Positions 36,237 to 48,690 of a stretch of 64,000 nt of DNA are shown here, piece by piece. Source of the DNA: Limonium bicolor (Eukaryota > Streptophyta > Magnoliopsida > Caryophyllales > Plumbaginaceae); assembly GCA_023374045.1 (NCBI GenBank), contig CM041777.1, forward strand, positions 109,457,588 to 109,521,587, written 5' to 3'. The first letter of the stretch is position 1, and the number at the start of each line of letters is the position of its first letter. The position numbers and the translations under genes were made by a program. The notes beneath the pieces are model-generated. The model was not told the DNA's origin, ran no database searches, and saw nothing but the letters and a program-made list of their open reading frames with translations.

Positions 36237-37786
36237 AGTTAGGCGACAAACATGTACTAATGATCAGGGTCAGTATGCTTAGGTGGATGCTGGCCTAAAG
36301 ATCAGTATTCACAGAGTAACTTTGTGTTCTTACCCATAGGATTATAATCCTAATTTTCACTAATATAATGATACCCCTCAATTATAAAAATAAATAAATA
36401 TGGTTGTTAATATAATTTTATTTGGCTCACTCGTCATCAATAAACCCTCTCAAAACAATAGCTAATCATCAAATGAAACCTTAGATTTTTTTGATCGAAA
36501 GAACCCTTAGATTTTGATTTAGATAAAAGGGCCTTTCTTATATATTTATTGTCACAAACATCAATTATTGTTGTAATTTTCATAGCTTTTTTTATCTTAC
36601 TTTCAGTTGCTGAAGCCCACAAATAGTGGGTATAAATGTGTCATTTTTGACAACTTGTGGATTACTATTCGATTTGAAATTAAATTGGTTGGATGGTTGT
36701 TATTTACTTGATTTGGCATTCATTTGTTCGATTGCTTGCTATATCACTTTAGAGTTGGGAACTTTTTTGGCTATTTGTAGACTGTTTGATCTAGAATTGA
36801 ATTGGTAACAACATCCTAACTTTGGCTAGCTGAAAATGGTTCTTGTTGTTGATCAGAAACTAAATATCTGAGGTTGATTAAAAGTTGTCATAAATTATGG
36901 ATTAGTGTATGACTCCGTACTATTTGGGTTATTTAAGATTACTCAAACATGTAACAGCCACCTCCACTATAGTACTACCCTATTAAGATTGGTCCGGTTA
37001 TAAATTTTAAGATAATAATATAAAATACAAAAAAGTAGTGCTTTATGGTAGTAGTAGTAGTTATGGTTTGAGTAGTCTAATAATTTTACAAGGGGGTTTG
37101 TGAGTCTACGGGGTAGAGTATATGCTAATCTATTCAGAGGAAGAATTACTCTAAGTTGAATAGTCTAAAAAACTTCACACAACGATGATGAGGGTTTAAA
37201 TTACTCTGAGCTGAATCATCCCAATAAAATATATTGTTTGATGTTGTTGCAGTGTGACAATTGGATGTGAATGAATGACAATGGTAAGCCTGAGGTGATC
37301 AGTCGAGAATGAACAACAATGGCGGACATGTGGCAATTGAATGAGTACAAGCATTATGCAGTACATCAATAGGATTATAGTTAATAATAGTTAAGTTATT
37401 TGTAAAGATCTGAATGTAAATATAAACAAATACTGACTGTAATAAAACTTTGTTGTTTTATAATTGTACTGAATTTATCAAGATATGGTAACAAGTTAAT
37501 TATCTTATAACGTTTGTTAGTATTTATTCTTAACAAAATATTGTTTTAAACTATAAATTAATCATATTTAAAATTGTAGTATAAAATACATTAAACGTAT
37601 TGCATGTAACTTAATTAACTTATATTGAAAAAATGTCATACTGCCAAACAACAGTTTTCAAAACATCTACAAATATGTTAACACAAAACCGTCATATTTA
37701 TGCTGCAAAATAACCAGACAAAACATTTATCAACATATGGTGCAAAACGCTGAACAATGAGTTATCACCGATTATAATTCTTTTTA
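36237..37786. other. No gene recognised downstream of Nudix copy 2
   Basis: About 1.5 kb of AT-rich intergenic sequence. Short frames only, with no repeat pair or RNA gene that I can delimit. Confidence 0.5.
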
Positions 37787-38859
37787 GGGAAATTTCACCA
37801 TATACCCCTGAGGTTTGAGCGAATTTTACGAGATACCCCTGAGGTTTCATTTTCTCTACGAGATACCCCCAAGATTTCATTTTCTTTACGAGATACCCTT
37901 AAGGTTTCATTTTGATTACGAGATACCTTTGAGGTTCAATTTTATTACGGGATGTCCTGTCGTTCAAATTTTGATATATTATATTTTTCATATCCCTATT
38001 TTACCCTCGTCCCGTAACCTCAGGGGTTTATGGTCAATTTTTTTTTATAAATTTAAAAATAAACAAAACACAAAAAAATAATTAAAGATGATACAAATTT
38101 TGAAATCAATTTTAAAAAAGAATATAATTAAATAAACAAAAAACAAAAATAATGAATAAATAGAAATTATGAAAAATAAAAATTAAATTATTTTGAAAAA
38201 TAAGCATAAATTGTTAAGTGTTACGTAGCGATGACTTAAAATCGTGGAAAGTTATAACAATAGTATGAAGAATATTAAAAGTAACAATTATATCGTACAT
38301 AGAAAAACTCATTATTTAAAATTTAAAAATAAAGTATAAAAACATAAAATATGATCATTTTTCTTGTGATTGTTGATATCAAAATAATTAATTGTCAATA
38401 ATTTTTTTATAAAATTATTTAATAATCACATATTTAATGTAATTGTTATAACTTTTTTAACAATATATGTTTCCCAAATAAATTATTTTTTATTGTTTAG
38501 TCATTTTATTTTTTTTATTTATTTTTGAAATTTAAGATTTTAATTCTTTTTCCTTTTATAAGTTTTTGTAAAACTGAATTCAAAATTTTGTGATCTTTAA
38601 TTATTTTATGTGTATTTGTTTATTTTTTAAATTATAAAAAAGTTGACCACAAACCCCAGATGTTATGGTGCGAGGGTAAAATAAGGATATGAAAATTTTA
38701 ATATATGAGAAGTTGAACGGAGGGGCATATCGTAGTAAAATTGAAACCTCAAGGGCGTCTCATAATGAAAATGAAACTTTAAGGTATCTAGTAAAAAAAT
38801 AAAACTTTAGGGCATTCGTAATGAAAATGAAAACCCATGGGTATATCATGAAATTTCCC
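37787..38859. mobile_element. Mutator-type MITE with internal tandem repeats
   Basis: The termini are GGGAAATTTCACCATATACC and the inverted GGTATATCATGAAATTTCCC. Flanking 9-mers are TTCTTTTTA (37778-37786) and TTCTTTTAT (38860-38868). The left arm contains about five tandem copies of a unit of roughly 28 bp (TACGAGATACCCCTGAGG and variants); the right arm has decayed counterparts. The AT-rich core has no ORF. Confidence 0.8.
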
Positions 38860-38869
38860 TTCTTTTATA

Positions 38870-39420
38870 TAAGTCGGATGAAAATCAGGTCCCCCACTCA
38901 TTATAGCAATCAACATAAAACTAATCTTTCTTCAGAATCGTACAAAGATTTGTTCACATCTGAGAGAAGATGGACAGCAAAATCCAGTTCAAAAACCACC
39001 AAACAGTCATCAGCAACTAAATTTAGTCATCAGATATATGAAAACAAAAAACTGATTTTGTTGAAGTGATGTCCCTTTCAGCCAAATGCTGAAATCAAAT
39101 GTACAAAACAGAACTTCCTGCATCACCAATTGGACGTGTTCTAATTGTTGCAATAAGTGTACATGTATTTTTAAACAAAACGGCCCATTCAAAATGAAAA
39201 AAGAATTCAACAAGTGATCAGTCAGGAAGCTGGGCAAAAAGTCAACAAAAAGTAAAATTTAAAAACATGCCCACCGCGGGCTCAAACCTACTTGCGCTCT
39301 ACCGACAGGCTAGTTAGGGATTATAATATTAATAAACTTAATAATGCTAATTAAATTATTGGGAAGGCACACTTTAATCAAATTAGTAGCTAAAAGCAAT
39401 GGCTATATATCTCTCTGATC
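38870..39420. repeat. Repeat unit R1 with a tRNA-Lys-like remnant
   Basis: This unit is related to 47435-47990 (R2) and 48275-48690 (R3). Shared landmarks include CAACTAAATTTA.CCATC, TTTTTAAACAAA.CGG.CCAT, and the tail AATGC.AATTAAATTA. At 39269-39315 the minus strand carries a decayed tRNA-Lys-like piece (GGTAGAGCGCAAG, then a T-loop-like GGTTTGAGCCC). The LINE copy begins at or near its end. Confidence 0.6.
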
Positions 39421-40731
39421 CGATTGCATTGTTGATTGTGGGGCTGGAGGATTTAAGCTCTCTTGGTGGGAAGTTTACATATTCCAAACGCTGGAAAGGC
39501 TAGTGAAACACAAAGTGTCGGTTAGATCGTTTTTTGTGTAACAATGTATAACTAGGACTTTTCCTATGAGTTCGAAATTATAATCTATACTGTGTTCCGA
39601 ACACCGACCGATTAAACTTTTGTTGTTTTCTCCAATACGACATGGTTGGAAACTCTTTAGGGTTGAGAATTGTTGGGTCCAGGATGCTCATTGTTGGGTT
39701 ATAGTCAGAGAAGTATGAATTACGGGCAATCTCTCTTCGGCGGGCTATCAAGGAAAGGTAGAGGTTTGTGGCTCTATGCTTCGATGGTCGGGCTCTCAGC
39801 AGATTAAAGAGTGGGCGACTGTTCACCGGGTTAAAAATGAGCTTCATGTCTTGGTCTCAGTCATTCCATCTGAGGGAACTTTCCAGCCTTGGCGTGAGCT
39901 TTAGTAGCAACTTGAATGTTGCTCCATCATGAAAAGGTTCGTTGGTAGTTGTTTGTTGGTGACCACAATTCTCGTTTTTCTTTAACCGGATTCAAGCTCG
40001 ATCTGGGTGCAATACAATTCGTTTCTTTTGGGTGATGATGGTGTTGATGTAATATTTTGATGAGCAACTCAATTTCATACTGAGCATTCAGCCTTCAACT
40101 GATCTTTATCTCTTACCATCTCCGAGGAAGCGGCGTCTGTTTTTATCTTCTCAAAAGATAAAAACTTACAACTTCAAATAGATTTGATAGTATCTTCTAA
40201 GATGGGTTAGCTGTCTTACAGGAAATTTTATTTACGAATTAGATATTAATTCTATGATGATTTGATAAAAAAAGAAAGAGAACATATAGAAGATAGATAA
40301 TGCTTAATAGTCTATAAAGACGAGAAGCAAATAGGACTCTAGCACGGATTAGGTGAACAATAACAACATAAAAAGGTCTGTAATTCTAGGGTTTTTCACG
40401 TTGTAAATTGGGGAATTCTTGTAATCGGGTTAGAGTTTGTTTCTAGGGAGAGAAACCACATGAGTGATTAGAGAAACATGATTGTGTTCATCTGTTGAGA
40501 AACTAATCTCAACGTGAATTTAGTTTGTATCCAGTGGGAGATGTGAAGATGTAACTCCATTGTTGAATAAGAAAAGAGTTCCACAATATCTTATCTCTCT
40601 AATTCCCTTTTATATACTTGCAAAGAATATCACATATCTCAATCCTAAACTCATAAAGTAGGAACTTTCAATTGGTATCAGAGCAAGGTAACCCTCTACG
40701 CAGAAGAACCTTCTTCAGGGTTGATCGAGAT

Positions 40732-42800
40732 GAGTTCCTACAATGTAAAGGCGCCTAAGTTCACCAAGTTCAACTACTCGTGCTGGTATGAAAAATAGGA
40801 GATCAACTTATGTCCATAGATTACGATTTATGGGCTATAGTCAAAGAAGGAGACTTAGTTCCTCAAGTTGTTGAAGGAGGATTTACTAAACCAAACCCTA
40901 GAAAAATCTGGAATGACAATGACAAGAAGCTGCTAAGCAAAAATAAGTAAACAAACAGAATAATTGTCACTTCTTTGTCAAAGGTTGATCAGCAAAAGGT
41001 TATAGGAATAGAGACATCGAAGGAGATTTGGAATTTCCTCAAGACAACGTATGCGATGGGGATAGACTGCATCAGAAAAGCCAAAGAGAAGCAGTTTAAG
41101 AGGCAGTTCGACAACTTCAAGATGATAGAAGGTGAGTCTGTAACTCACACACTGGAAAGATTCAATCAAATAATCTGTGAGTTAAAGGTTGTGGAAGTGA
41201 CACTATCCAATGATATTATCAATGAAAGATGTCTAGATAGCCTAGGAAAATTTTGGATAAATTATACATTCTCCTGGAAACCACTAAGGATTTATCAAAA
41301 ATGTCCATAGAACAACTAAGTTCATAACTCATGGTTTATGAAGGAAAGATGAAGGAAGAAATAGCTACTTCGTCAGTACCGATCAATGATTTAGCCCTGA
41401 AAGCACGTGACATAGCAGTAGGATCAGAGAAGGACGACTTTGATATAGTTGAGGAAATTACCTCAATTGTAAATCACATACGGAGGCTATTTAGGAGACA
41501 ACAAAGGTCAAATCAACATTGTAAGTCAAAGAAAGGGCAAATTACATGCTTTAAGTGTAACAAGTCTGGTTATGTTGCCAAGTATTGTTCTTTCCACAGA
41601 AGGAAAATTCTTAGAAGAAGAGTAAGAACACACAAATACAGCTAAAACTGCATGGGGACAGGATATCTTAGATACATACTCATAACCCGAGGAGTACACG
41701 CAGATGTGTTTGACGGTAGTTGCTCGCGAAGATGATGACATTAATACTGAGTACAATATATAGGAGAAGGCAAACTGGAATAGGGGTGAGCAAACGAGGC
41801 ATTTATTTCAGTTATGCAAAATAACAATTCTTTTATTTTCGGATTCGATCATCGTAGGTTTTAACCGTTTTACAAAAGTTTGGTTATTTTGGTTAAACGG
41901 TTATCCGTAATAAAGTACGGTAAGGTTAACGGATATTGAAATTTAAACTTTGGTTATCCATAATAATTGAACTTTTATAAAAAAAAATTATAATTTTATT
42001 TTTATCTTAACCCAATGATTTGATCTAATATTTTACTATTCAGTCAATTAGATTTAGGTTTTGATTATTCGGTTAATTCAGAAAGTTTAGTCTTCTCGGT
42101 TATTTGGGAAGTATGGTTATTTCAGTTATTTGAGGAAGTTCGTTATTTCAGTTATTTCAGGAACTTCGATTATCTAGCGGTTAATGGTTATCAGTGTAAC
42201 ATAAAAAACGGTTATTGGTTAAAACGGAAATTAGTATTAAATTCGATTAATTCTATTATAACCAAACACTGTACTTTATTTTAAACTTTGGTTAACGGAT
42301 ATCCGTTTTAACTGTTTGCTCACCCGTAAACTGGAAGGACACTCTTGAGAAAGAAGAGATGTTTACTAAGTTAACCTCAGCACTCTCTAAGATAAAAGTC
42401 TTGAAGCATCAATATGATACTGAAATCAAGGAACTCAAGGCTAAGGTAGAAGATCTGAGTCAGTCTTCAACTGAAAATAAAAATTGTGTCATAGAGAGCC
42501 TAGATAAGCCAAGGATTAACTTTTTTAGTCTTTGGAAACTAGAATTCTCACTCTTCCTTGTTGGGCACAAGAAGAGATGAATTCCCTTTTGGATATCAAC
42601 AAATTACTGAAAAGAGAATGTGAAACTCTCTCAGACATGGTAGCTAAGGCAAATCGAAAGCGAGAACTTCAAACTCTGACTAATCTAACTTGGTATACCG
42701 CGAATGTGAATTTGAAGCAAATAATGCGGATTAATAACTCAAACAATATGACTTGGGATATAAATCTGAGACATCTCTCAGTCTACAACTAAGAAGTTAA
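40732..42800 (+). pseudogene. Copia1 gag remnant
   Basis: The frame opens with MSSYNVKAPKFTKFNYS, then meets a stop. Further segments keep the copia gag (UBN2-like) order: EIWNFLKTTYAMG, FKRQFDNFKMIEGESVTHTL and INERCLDSLGKFWINY. The zinc knuckle reads CFKCNKSGYVAKYC, so the histidine of the C-x2-C-x4-H-x4-C motif is Tyr. A coiled-coil-like region follows beyond the hAT insertion (42359 onward). It is closely related in plan to the gag of the copia element at 54277-63242. Confidence 0.75.
41781..42328. mobile_element. hAT-type non-autonomous element inside Copia1 gag
   Basis: Perfect 8-bp duplication AACTGGAA (41773-41780, 42329-42336). The termini are TAGGGGTGAGCAAACG and GTTTGCTCACCCGTA. 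The core is rich in GGTTA/CGGTTAT-type motifs and non-coding. Confidence 0.9.
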
Positions 42801-45637
42801 AGACTGGAACTGTGAGACCTCAACCAAGATTACACTCATACTGATACTGCCATCATCTAGGACACAAGATCAAATCCTAAATTGCTGAGAAAACAATTGC
42901 ATGAAAAATCATCAAGGTAGAACTCATTCAAAATCAACAGATCACACACTAAAAGGTGGGTTCCTATTAATCATTAAAGTCTGAGTCTACAATTGAGATC
43001 AAACAAGTATAGGTACCAAAGTCAAATTGACCCTATCAGACTCGTCAAGAAGGTTCCTCATCACTTTCATAATTATCATCCCCTTCCTAGTGATCTGACC
43101 ATGATGCACTACTACCCCCTACCCACGAGGTTTATAACTTAGTTTCTTTTTATTTAAGGAAAAAAGGGAAAGTTGTCTTGAACAAAAAATGCAACAATTC
43201 AGGGGGAACTTTTTTTAGTCCGGGACACAAGCTTTGAGCAATGACAAAGTAAGAACAACCTAAGCTCATTACACAAAGCAATGAAGCAGTGACACGTTGG
43301 GGAACCTTCATCAGTTCAAGACTTAAAGAGTTTGCCGCATCAAAAAGGGGAAACTATTGATGCAATATTTTTATCAACAAACTCAGTTTCATACTGAGCA
43401 TTTAGTCTTGAACCGATCTCTATCTGTTACCATCTCTAAGGAAACGGTGAGCAATATTACAGAAAAATCTTATTTACTAATTAGATATTAATTGTATGAT
43501 GATGTGATAATAAAAGAAGAGAACATCTAGGAGATAGATACTTCTTAAGAGTCTATAAAGACAAGAAGCAAAGAGGGTTCTAGCACGGATTAGGTGAACA
43601 ACAACAGAGAGAAAAAGATTTGTAATTCTAGGGTTCTTCACGTTGTAAATTGAGGATTTCTTGTAATCGGGTTAGAGTTTGCTTCTAGGAAGAGAAAACA
43701 CATGAGTGATTACTAGAAACATGATTGTGTTCATCTATTGAGTAATTATCTCAACGTGAATTTAGTTTGTATCAGTGGGATACGTTGAAGGTGTAACTCC
43801 ATTGTTGAATGAGAAAAGAGTTGGACAAATTCTTATCTCTCTAATTCCCTTTTATACACTTGTAAAGAATATCACATATCTCAGTCCTAAACTCATAAAG
43901 TAGGAACTTTCCGATGGGATTCTAAGATCGGATTGGGATGGGATAGAGGGGGTTGCACTTTTTGAGAACTTGTTCACTTCTACGAATCATGGGCCAAACT
44001 TCCACTTGCTTGATTGCGTTGAGGATAGAGTTCCCGGTGAATCTGTATACAGCCATTGATGCTCCATACACTAGAAAAGAGGTCATGTGTGTGTTGAAGG
44101 GGATGCATCCATGCAAGACACTTGGTCCCGATGGGGTGAATGATATGTTCCTTAAAACTTATTGGGATATTACTAGTGAAGATTTCTTTTCAACTATTCT
44201 TGACTTCCCTAATACTGACACCTTGGCTTCTAATATTAATCATACTCATTTGGTCCTGGTTCCTAAAAAAGGGTGTTTATTCTATTACTGACTTTGTCCT
44301 ATTTCTCTATGTAATATGATCGGGTGATTTCGAAGGTCTTGGTTAATAAAGTTAAGACCATTATGCCCTTAGGTCTTTTGTAAGTGGTTGCCCTATAACA
44401 GATTAGGTGATTATGGTGCATGAATTGCTTCATATGATGTGTGGGTCTAAAGAGGTCAAACAGGGTACGTTTGCATATAAAATAAATATGTCTAAGGCTT
44501 TAGATAGGGTAGAGTGGGGTTTTATTTTTAGTGGTTTTAAGGAGGATGAGGTTCCACCATAACTAGGTTAATTTTGTTCGTAAGTGTCTCACAATGGTTA
44601 CTATAACTGTTTTGATCAATGGATACCGGGTCTTAACTTTTCACCAAGGAGGGGGTTATGACAAGGGGATCCTTTATCAACTTGTTTGTTCATTTGTTGT
44701 ATGGAGTTTGCGGCTTGTGGCTGATGTGGGCTATCTGAAGGGTTTTTGTATCCATGGGCTTGATCAGGACATTACTAATATGTTTTTTGCCGATGATTAT
44801 GTGTTGGTGTGTGTTGTAGCTACTACATAGAATGCGCAGGTCATGTCTGTTATCATTGATGACTTTAGGCTGGCTTCAGAACAATGTATCAACCTTCAAA
44901 AGTCGAGGATATGTTCTCGGCTTGTATGCCCATGCGTGTTTGTGTTGAAGTTGTCATCTCTTTTGGGACGAGGGAGGTTTAGGATTTTGGGTCATATTTA
45001 GGCTTTCCAAGTAATGTCGGGGGTAGTCAAGTGAATGTTTTTGAATACCTCAAGGACAAGGTGGAAAAGAAGGTCCAGGGCTAGAATAAGATAGTGTCTC
45101 GGGCAGGGTGCGACATTCTCATCAAGTCAATTCTTCAGGTTATCCATACTTATATAATGAGTGTTGTGCGATTGTCGGTGAATGTGGTTCATGAAATAAA
45201 AGGTTAATAACGAGGTTGTGGTGGACGGGTGGGGTGGTATTGGGAAAAAGAGATTACATTGGAGGAAGTGGTTAACTATGTGTCAAAGTCTTGATGAGGG
45301 GGTTGAGATTTCGGGATCTAGAGTGTTTCAATAGTGCCATGTTGGTTAAATAATGTTGGCGTTTCATTACTAGTCCTAGTCTATTAGTGTCCAAGTTGCT
45401 AAAGGCTTATTATTTCCCTGAATAATGTTGGCGTTTCATTACTAGTCCTAGTCCATTAGGCCAAGTTTGATCTGACATGCACTTTGGGTGTTAGGGGCTC
45501 GAGCAATTGGGTGCAAGATGGTTGATTTGTAGTGGTACGTTACTCGGTTGTCGGATCGGTGGATTCCAGGGAAAGCGGATGGTCATCCATTCTTATGGGC
45601 CATGTTAGCGCTTGCAACATGAAGGTAAAATTTCCTA

Positions 45638-46199
45638 TAGGGGTGGCAAATCGTGTTCATGGGTTGTGTTAGGCTAAACCCAAACCCGACCCGTTTGATA
45701 AACGGGTTGACCCAAGCCAACCCAATTAATTAATCGTATCCAAATATGAAACCCAAACCAACTCGTTATTAAACGGGTTGACCCGTCCAACCCAATTAAT
45801 TAATCGTGTTCAAATTTGAAACTCAAATCTGCATATATTAAACTTAAACCTAACTTGTTTAGTTATATATAAGAAAATAATTTGACTAATTAACATTAGT
45901 TTTGTCATTCTATGATATTATTAAGTTTACTTTAAATTAAATACTTAATTTTTAATATTTGTATATCTTATTAATATTAAATTTTTATAATAAAATAATT
46001 AATTTACAATATATAATATAAATTACTTAAACGGGTTAGCGGGTTACACATGTTAAACCCAAACTCGTCACGGTTATCAAACGAGACGTGTTTGGGTTGA
46101 CCCGTTTATTTAATTGTGTCAAATTTTAAAATCCAAACCCGTTAACTTTGTGTTAGGTTCGTGTTGGTTAAACGGGTCATGTTGAAATTGCCACCCCTA
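45638..46199. mobile_element. hAT-type non-autonomous element inside the LINE
   Basis: The termini are TAGGGGTGGCAAATCG and GAAATTGCCACCCCTA. Flanks ATTTCCTA and ATTTTCTG match in 6 of 8. Internal repeats of the AAACGGGTTGACCC type occur. Non-coding. It interrupts the region between the LINE reverse transcriptase and RNase H. Confidence 0.8.
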
Positions 46200-47434
46200 A
46201 TTTTCTGGCTGATAATCCTGGATACACACACATGGAGAAAGAGTTTGGTGCGTTAGTGGTTCACAGAGGATGATGCCGCAACAACTCTTAGGATCCCGTT
46301 GGATGTTTAGGAAGAAGGTTGTGATGGCTGGGTTTGAGGCCTGACTAAGTCAAGGATTTTTACAGTCTGCTCCACATATTACATTGTTAAGGGGTGCATG
46401 CTTGCTCCTTGTTCAAGCTTTAGAACTAGTGCTTTAAGGAACGTAGTGAAAAACGGATTTGGAAGTGGGACACGCCAGCTCACGTCAAGGTTTTTGCAAG
46501 GAAAATTTTGTATGGGTTTTTTCCATGTCATGTGGTGCTTCAATCATGTTGTGGGGTGCTGTGGAGCCATTTTGTTTTTGTGGGGCACTTGAGATTATGA
46601 TGCAGTGTTTTCTCTTCTACAAGGATGTTTCATCTTTTTGGGATTGTGCAGGGCTAACCCACCGAGTTTTCTAGATTCTAATTTAGCATTTCGAGATTTG
46701 TTCCTTGATGCATGCATCCATTATGATTTAAGTAATGTTTTGAATCTCATTTTGCTCCTATGGAAAATCTGGTTTGTGAGGTTTCAGGTGCTTCATGGCA
46801 TGACATGTTTGATGGAGTGGGGCTGGTACTAGGAGGAGAGTTTCCTTCGAGTTGTGGGCACGTCTGTGTCCTACCATGGTTTGTCCTTGTTTTCCAAGGT
46901 GGATGCGCCTCAAGATTGTATTCATATCTATGTTGATGGCAGTCTCACTGGAGGTAATCAGTATGGTCTAAGAGGAGGTATACAAGTGGTAAGATGGTGC
47001 CGTTTGTGGAGCGGGATGTAAGGGTGCTACACGAGGGTCTTCACCAACAATTGTGGTGGCAAAGGCAATGGATTTTGGTGATCGATGTGCTATCAGGACA
47101 TGGTTGCATTGCATTAGACTTTACTCGGAATGTTAATCGAGTATTGACTATGTTAATGGGGTGGGGAGGTGCAGGTGCACCATGATGAAGGGTGTGTTGG
47201 ATGTTTTTGGTCTTTTACTTTTGAACTTTGATGCGTTTTGTACCACGAGCTGCAAATGTAGGGGCTCAAATGTTAGCTTATTTAGGTTGGGGAGGGAGGG
47301 ATGATCGGTTTTGGTTTGATGAAGTGCCAACTTGTATCCTACGTATTTGTGATATCTAATGCGAGTCTATTTTCCTTGCGCTCAATCCATTAGCTTATTA
47401 CTCTAGCGGACATTATATTTTTGAAGCTATCATG

Positions 47435-47990
47435 ACTACTTATTACTGTTCATAATTTTTTTGGTAAATTTTTTTACCAACATCAGGTGCATTATAAAAA
47501 TCAACAAAAAAACGTTATTTTTTCTAAAAATGTCAAAAGTGTTGTGCACATCCAAGAGAAACGACGAGCAAAATCCTATTCAAAAACAATATTCCAGACC
47601 AGACATTTTTCAACAACTAAATTTAACCATCAACTAATATGAAAGAGATGAATTGAATCATAGGTACGACCATATGTTTAGACAATAAGTAGAAACTCCT
47701 ACATCATCGATTGGGCATATAACCTATCTAAATGTTATAGGAAGCTACTTGCATTTTTAAACAAATCGGTCCATGAAGAAAGAATTTAACAAGCTAAGAG
47801 AGTGAGTTAAGGAAGGAAAAAACACACCATATACACACACCCACCGTGGGCTCGAACCCATGACAAGGAGCCTTGCACTCTACCAACTGAGCTAAACGGG
47901 CTAGTGTTAGAAAATAATATTAGTAATTAATAATGCCAATTAAATTAGTTGGAAAATGGAATCTAGACGTATTAGTAAGGTAGGTGGCAT
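47435..47990. repeat. Repeat unit R2 with tRNA-Lys pseudogene
   Basis: Second copy of the repeat described at 38870, on the far side of the LINE. Its tRNA-like part is the best preserved of the three. R3 starts about 840 bp further on, so the copies were probably tandem before the LINE inserted. Confidence 0.6.
47838..47901 (-). pseudogene. tRNA-Lys-like pseudogene (anticodon loop deleted)
   Basis: Read on the minus strand it begins GCCCGTTTAGCTCAGTTGGT, with the D-arm and A box. It ends with GGGTTCGAGCCCAC (T-arm, B box) and an acceptor-like GGTGGGTG. This matches the plant tRNA-Lys(CUU) plan, but the segment is only 64 nt: about nine bases around the anticodon and variable arm are missing. 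It cannot decode. It could be a pseudogene or the head of a tRNA-derived repeat. Confidence 0.7.
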
Positions 47991-48274
47991 CTTTATAGTC
48001 ATATTAGTTTTGAATTATACTACCTTTAAAAACATTATAAATAGTCATTATGGGGTCGTTCGGTGATCACCTTAATAAATAGACACAATATTCAAGAAGC
48101 TTTATTGGCACATATTACTTAAATAGTGGCTCAAATTTATTAAACTCTCACATTGGGACTATCACCTACACACAAAAAAGAGATTAATAATCAAGCTTCC
48201 AAACTTCTGCATTTGAAATTTCTTTAATATGGCTATCGAACGACTCCTATATCATTTTTCTACACTTATTTAAA

Positions 48275-48690
48275 ATGTTGTTACTGTTTTTTACTTTTTG
48301 GAAGAAGTCTTTACCAAAATTAGAGTGCATTATTGCAGTCAACATTATATTGATCTTTCTTGGAAAATGTGCAAAGTGTTATACACATTAGAGATAAAAT
48401 AAAGAGCAGATCCAGCTCAAAAACCATTTTGACCAGATCATCATAAGCAATTAAATTTAATCATCTAAAGACATGAGTTGATCAAAAAATATTTTTTGTG
48501 TGGAGTTACATGTGGAGCGTACCTCTATCGTGTATAAGTCGATGAAAAAAGAAAATTAAGGAGCTCCAAAAGAGCAAAAACTTGCCATACAGAAAGTATA
48601 AAAAGAACTACAATAGTAGTACATTAATAAAGCTGTTTAAATTATTGAAAGGCAAAGCCTAATCAAAATAGGAATTAAAAGCGGTGGCTC
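48275..48690. repeat. Repeat unit R3
   Basis: Third copy of the R1/R2 unit. It shares CTTTACCAAAATTAGAGTGC-like, CAGCTCAAAAACCA and GCAATTAAATTTAATCATC landmarks, and the tail TTAAATTATTGAAAGGC. No tRNA-like sequence remains at the equivalent place. Confidence 0.55.

Larger units (their letters stand above)
40042..43912 (+). mobile_element. Gag-only Ty1/copia element (Copia1)
   Basis: LTRs at 40042-40670 and 43355-43912 are flanked by the 5-bp duplication GATGG (40037-40041, 43913-43917). The primer-binding site TGGTATCAGAGC (initiator Met tRNA) is at 40673-40684. A purine-rich tract (AAAAAGGGGAAAC) precedes the right LTR. The terminal bases of the right LTR have mutated (starts TATTG, ends CC). 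Only gag-like sequence lies inside; integrase, reverse transcriptase and RNase H are absent. It sits within the LINE. Confidence 0.85.
39420..47400 (+). mobile_element. L1-type LINE, 5'-truncated, degenerate and interrupted
   Basis: ORF2 domains appear in order despite many stops. The endonuclease end (GGKFTYSKRWKG at about 39453, then SEHRPIKLL near 39600) is followed, after the inserted copia element, by reverse transcriptase: GPDGVNDMFLKTYWDI (about 44130), HLVLVPKKG, LINGYRVLTFHQGGG and FFADDYVLV with the catalytic FADD (about 44790). A zf-RVT-like block follows (46380-46680), then RNase H with IYVDGSLTGG (about 46930) and a terminal WFDEVPTCILRI (about 47310-47355). A duplication of about 70 bp (AATAATGTTGGCGTTTCATT at 45353 and 45423) and a hAT element interrupt it further. 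It is inactive. Confidence 0.8.

Noticed and set aside
47838..47901. Functional tRNA-Lys gene
   Set aside because: The anticodon loop and part of the variable arm are deleted, leaving 64 nt without a usable anticodon.
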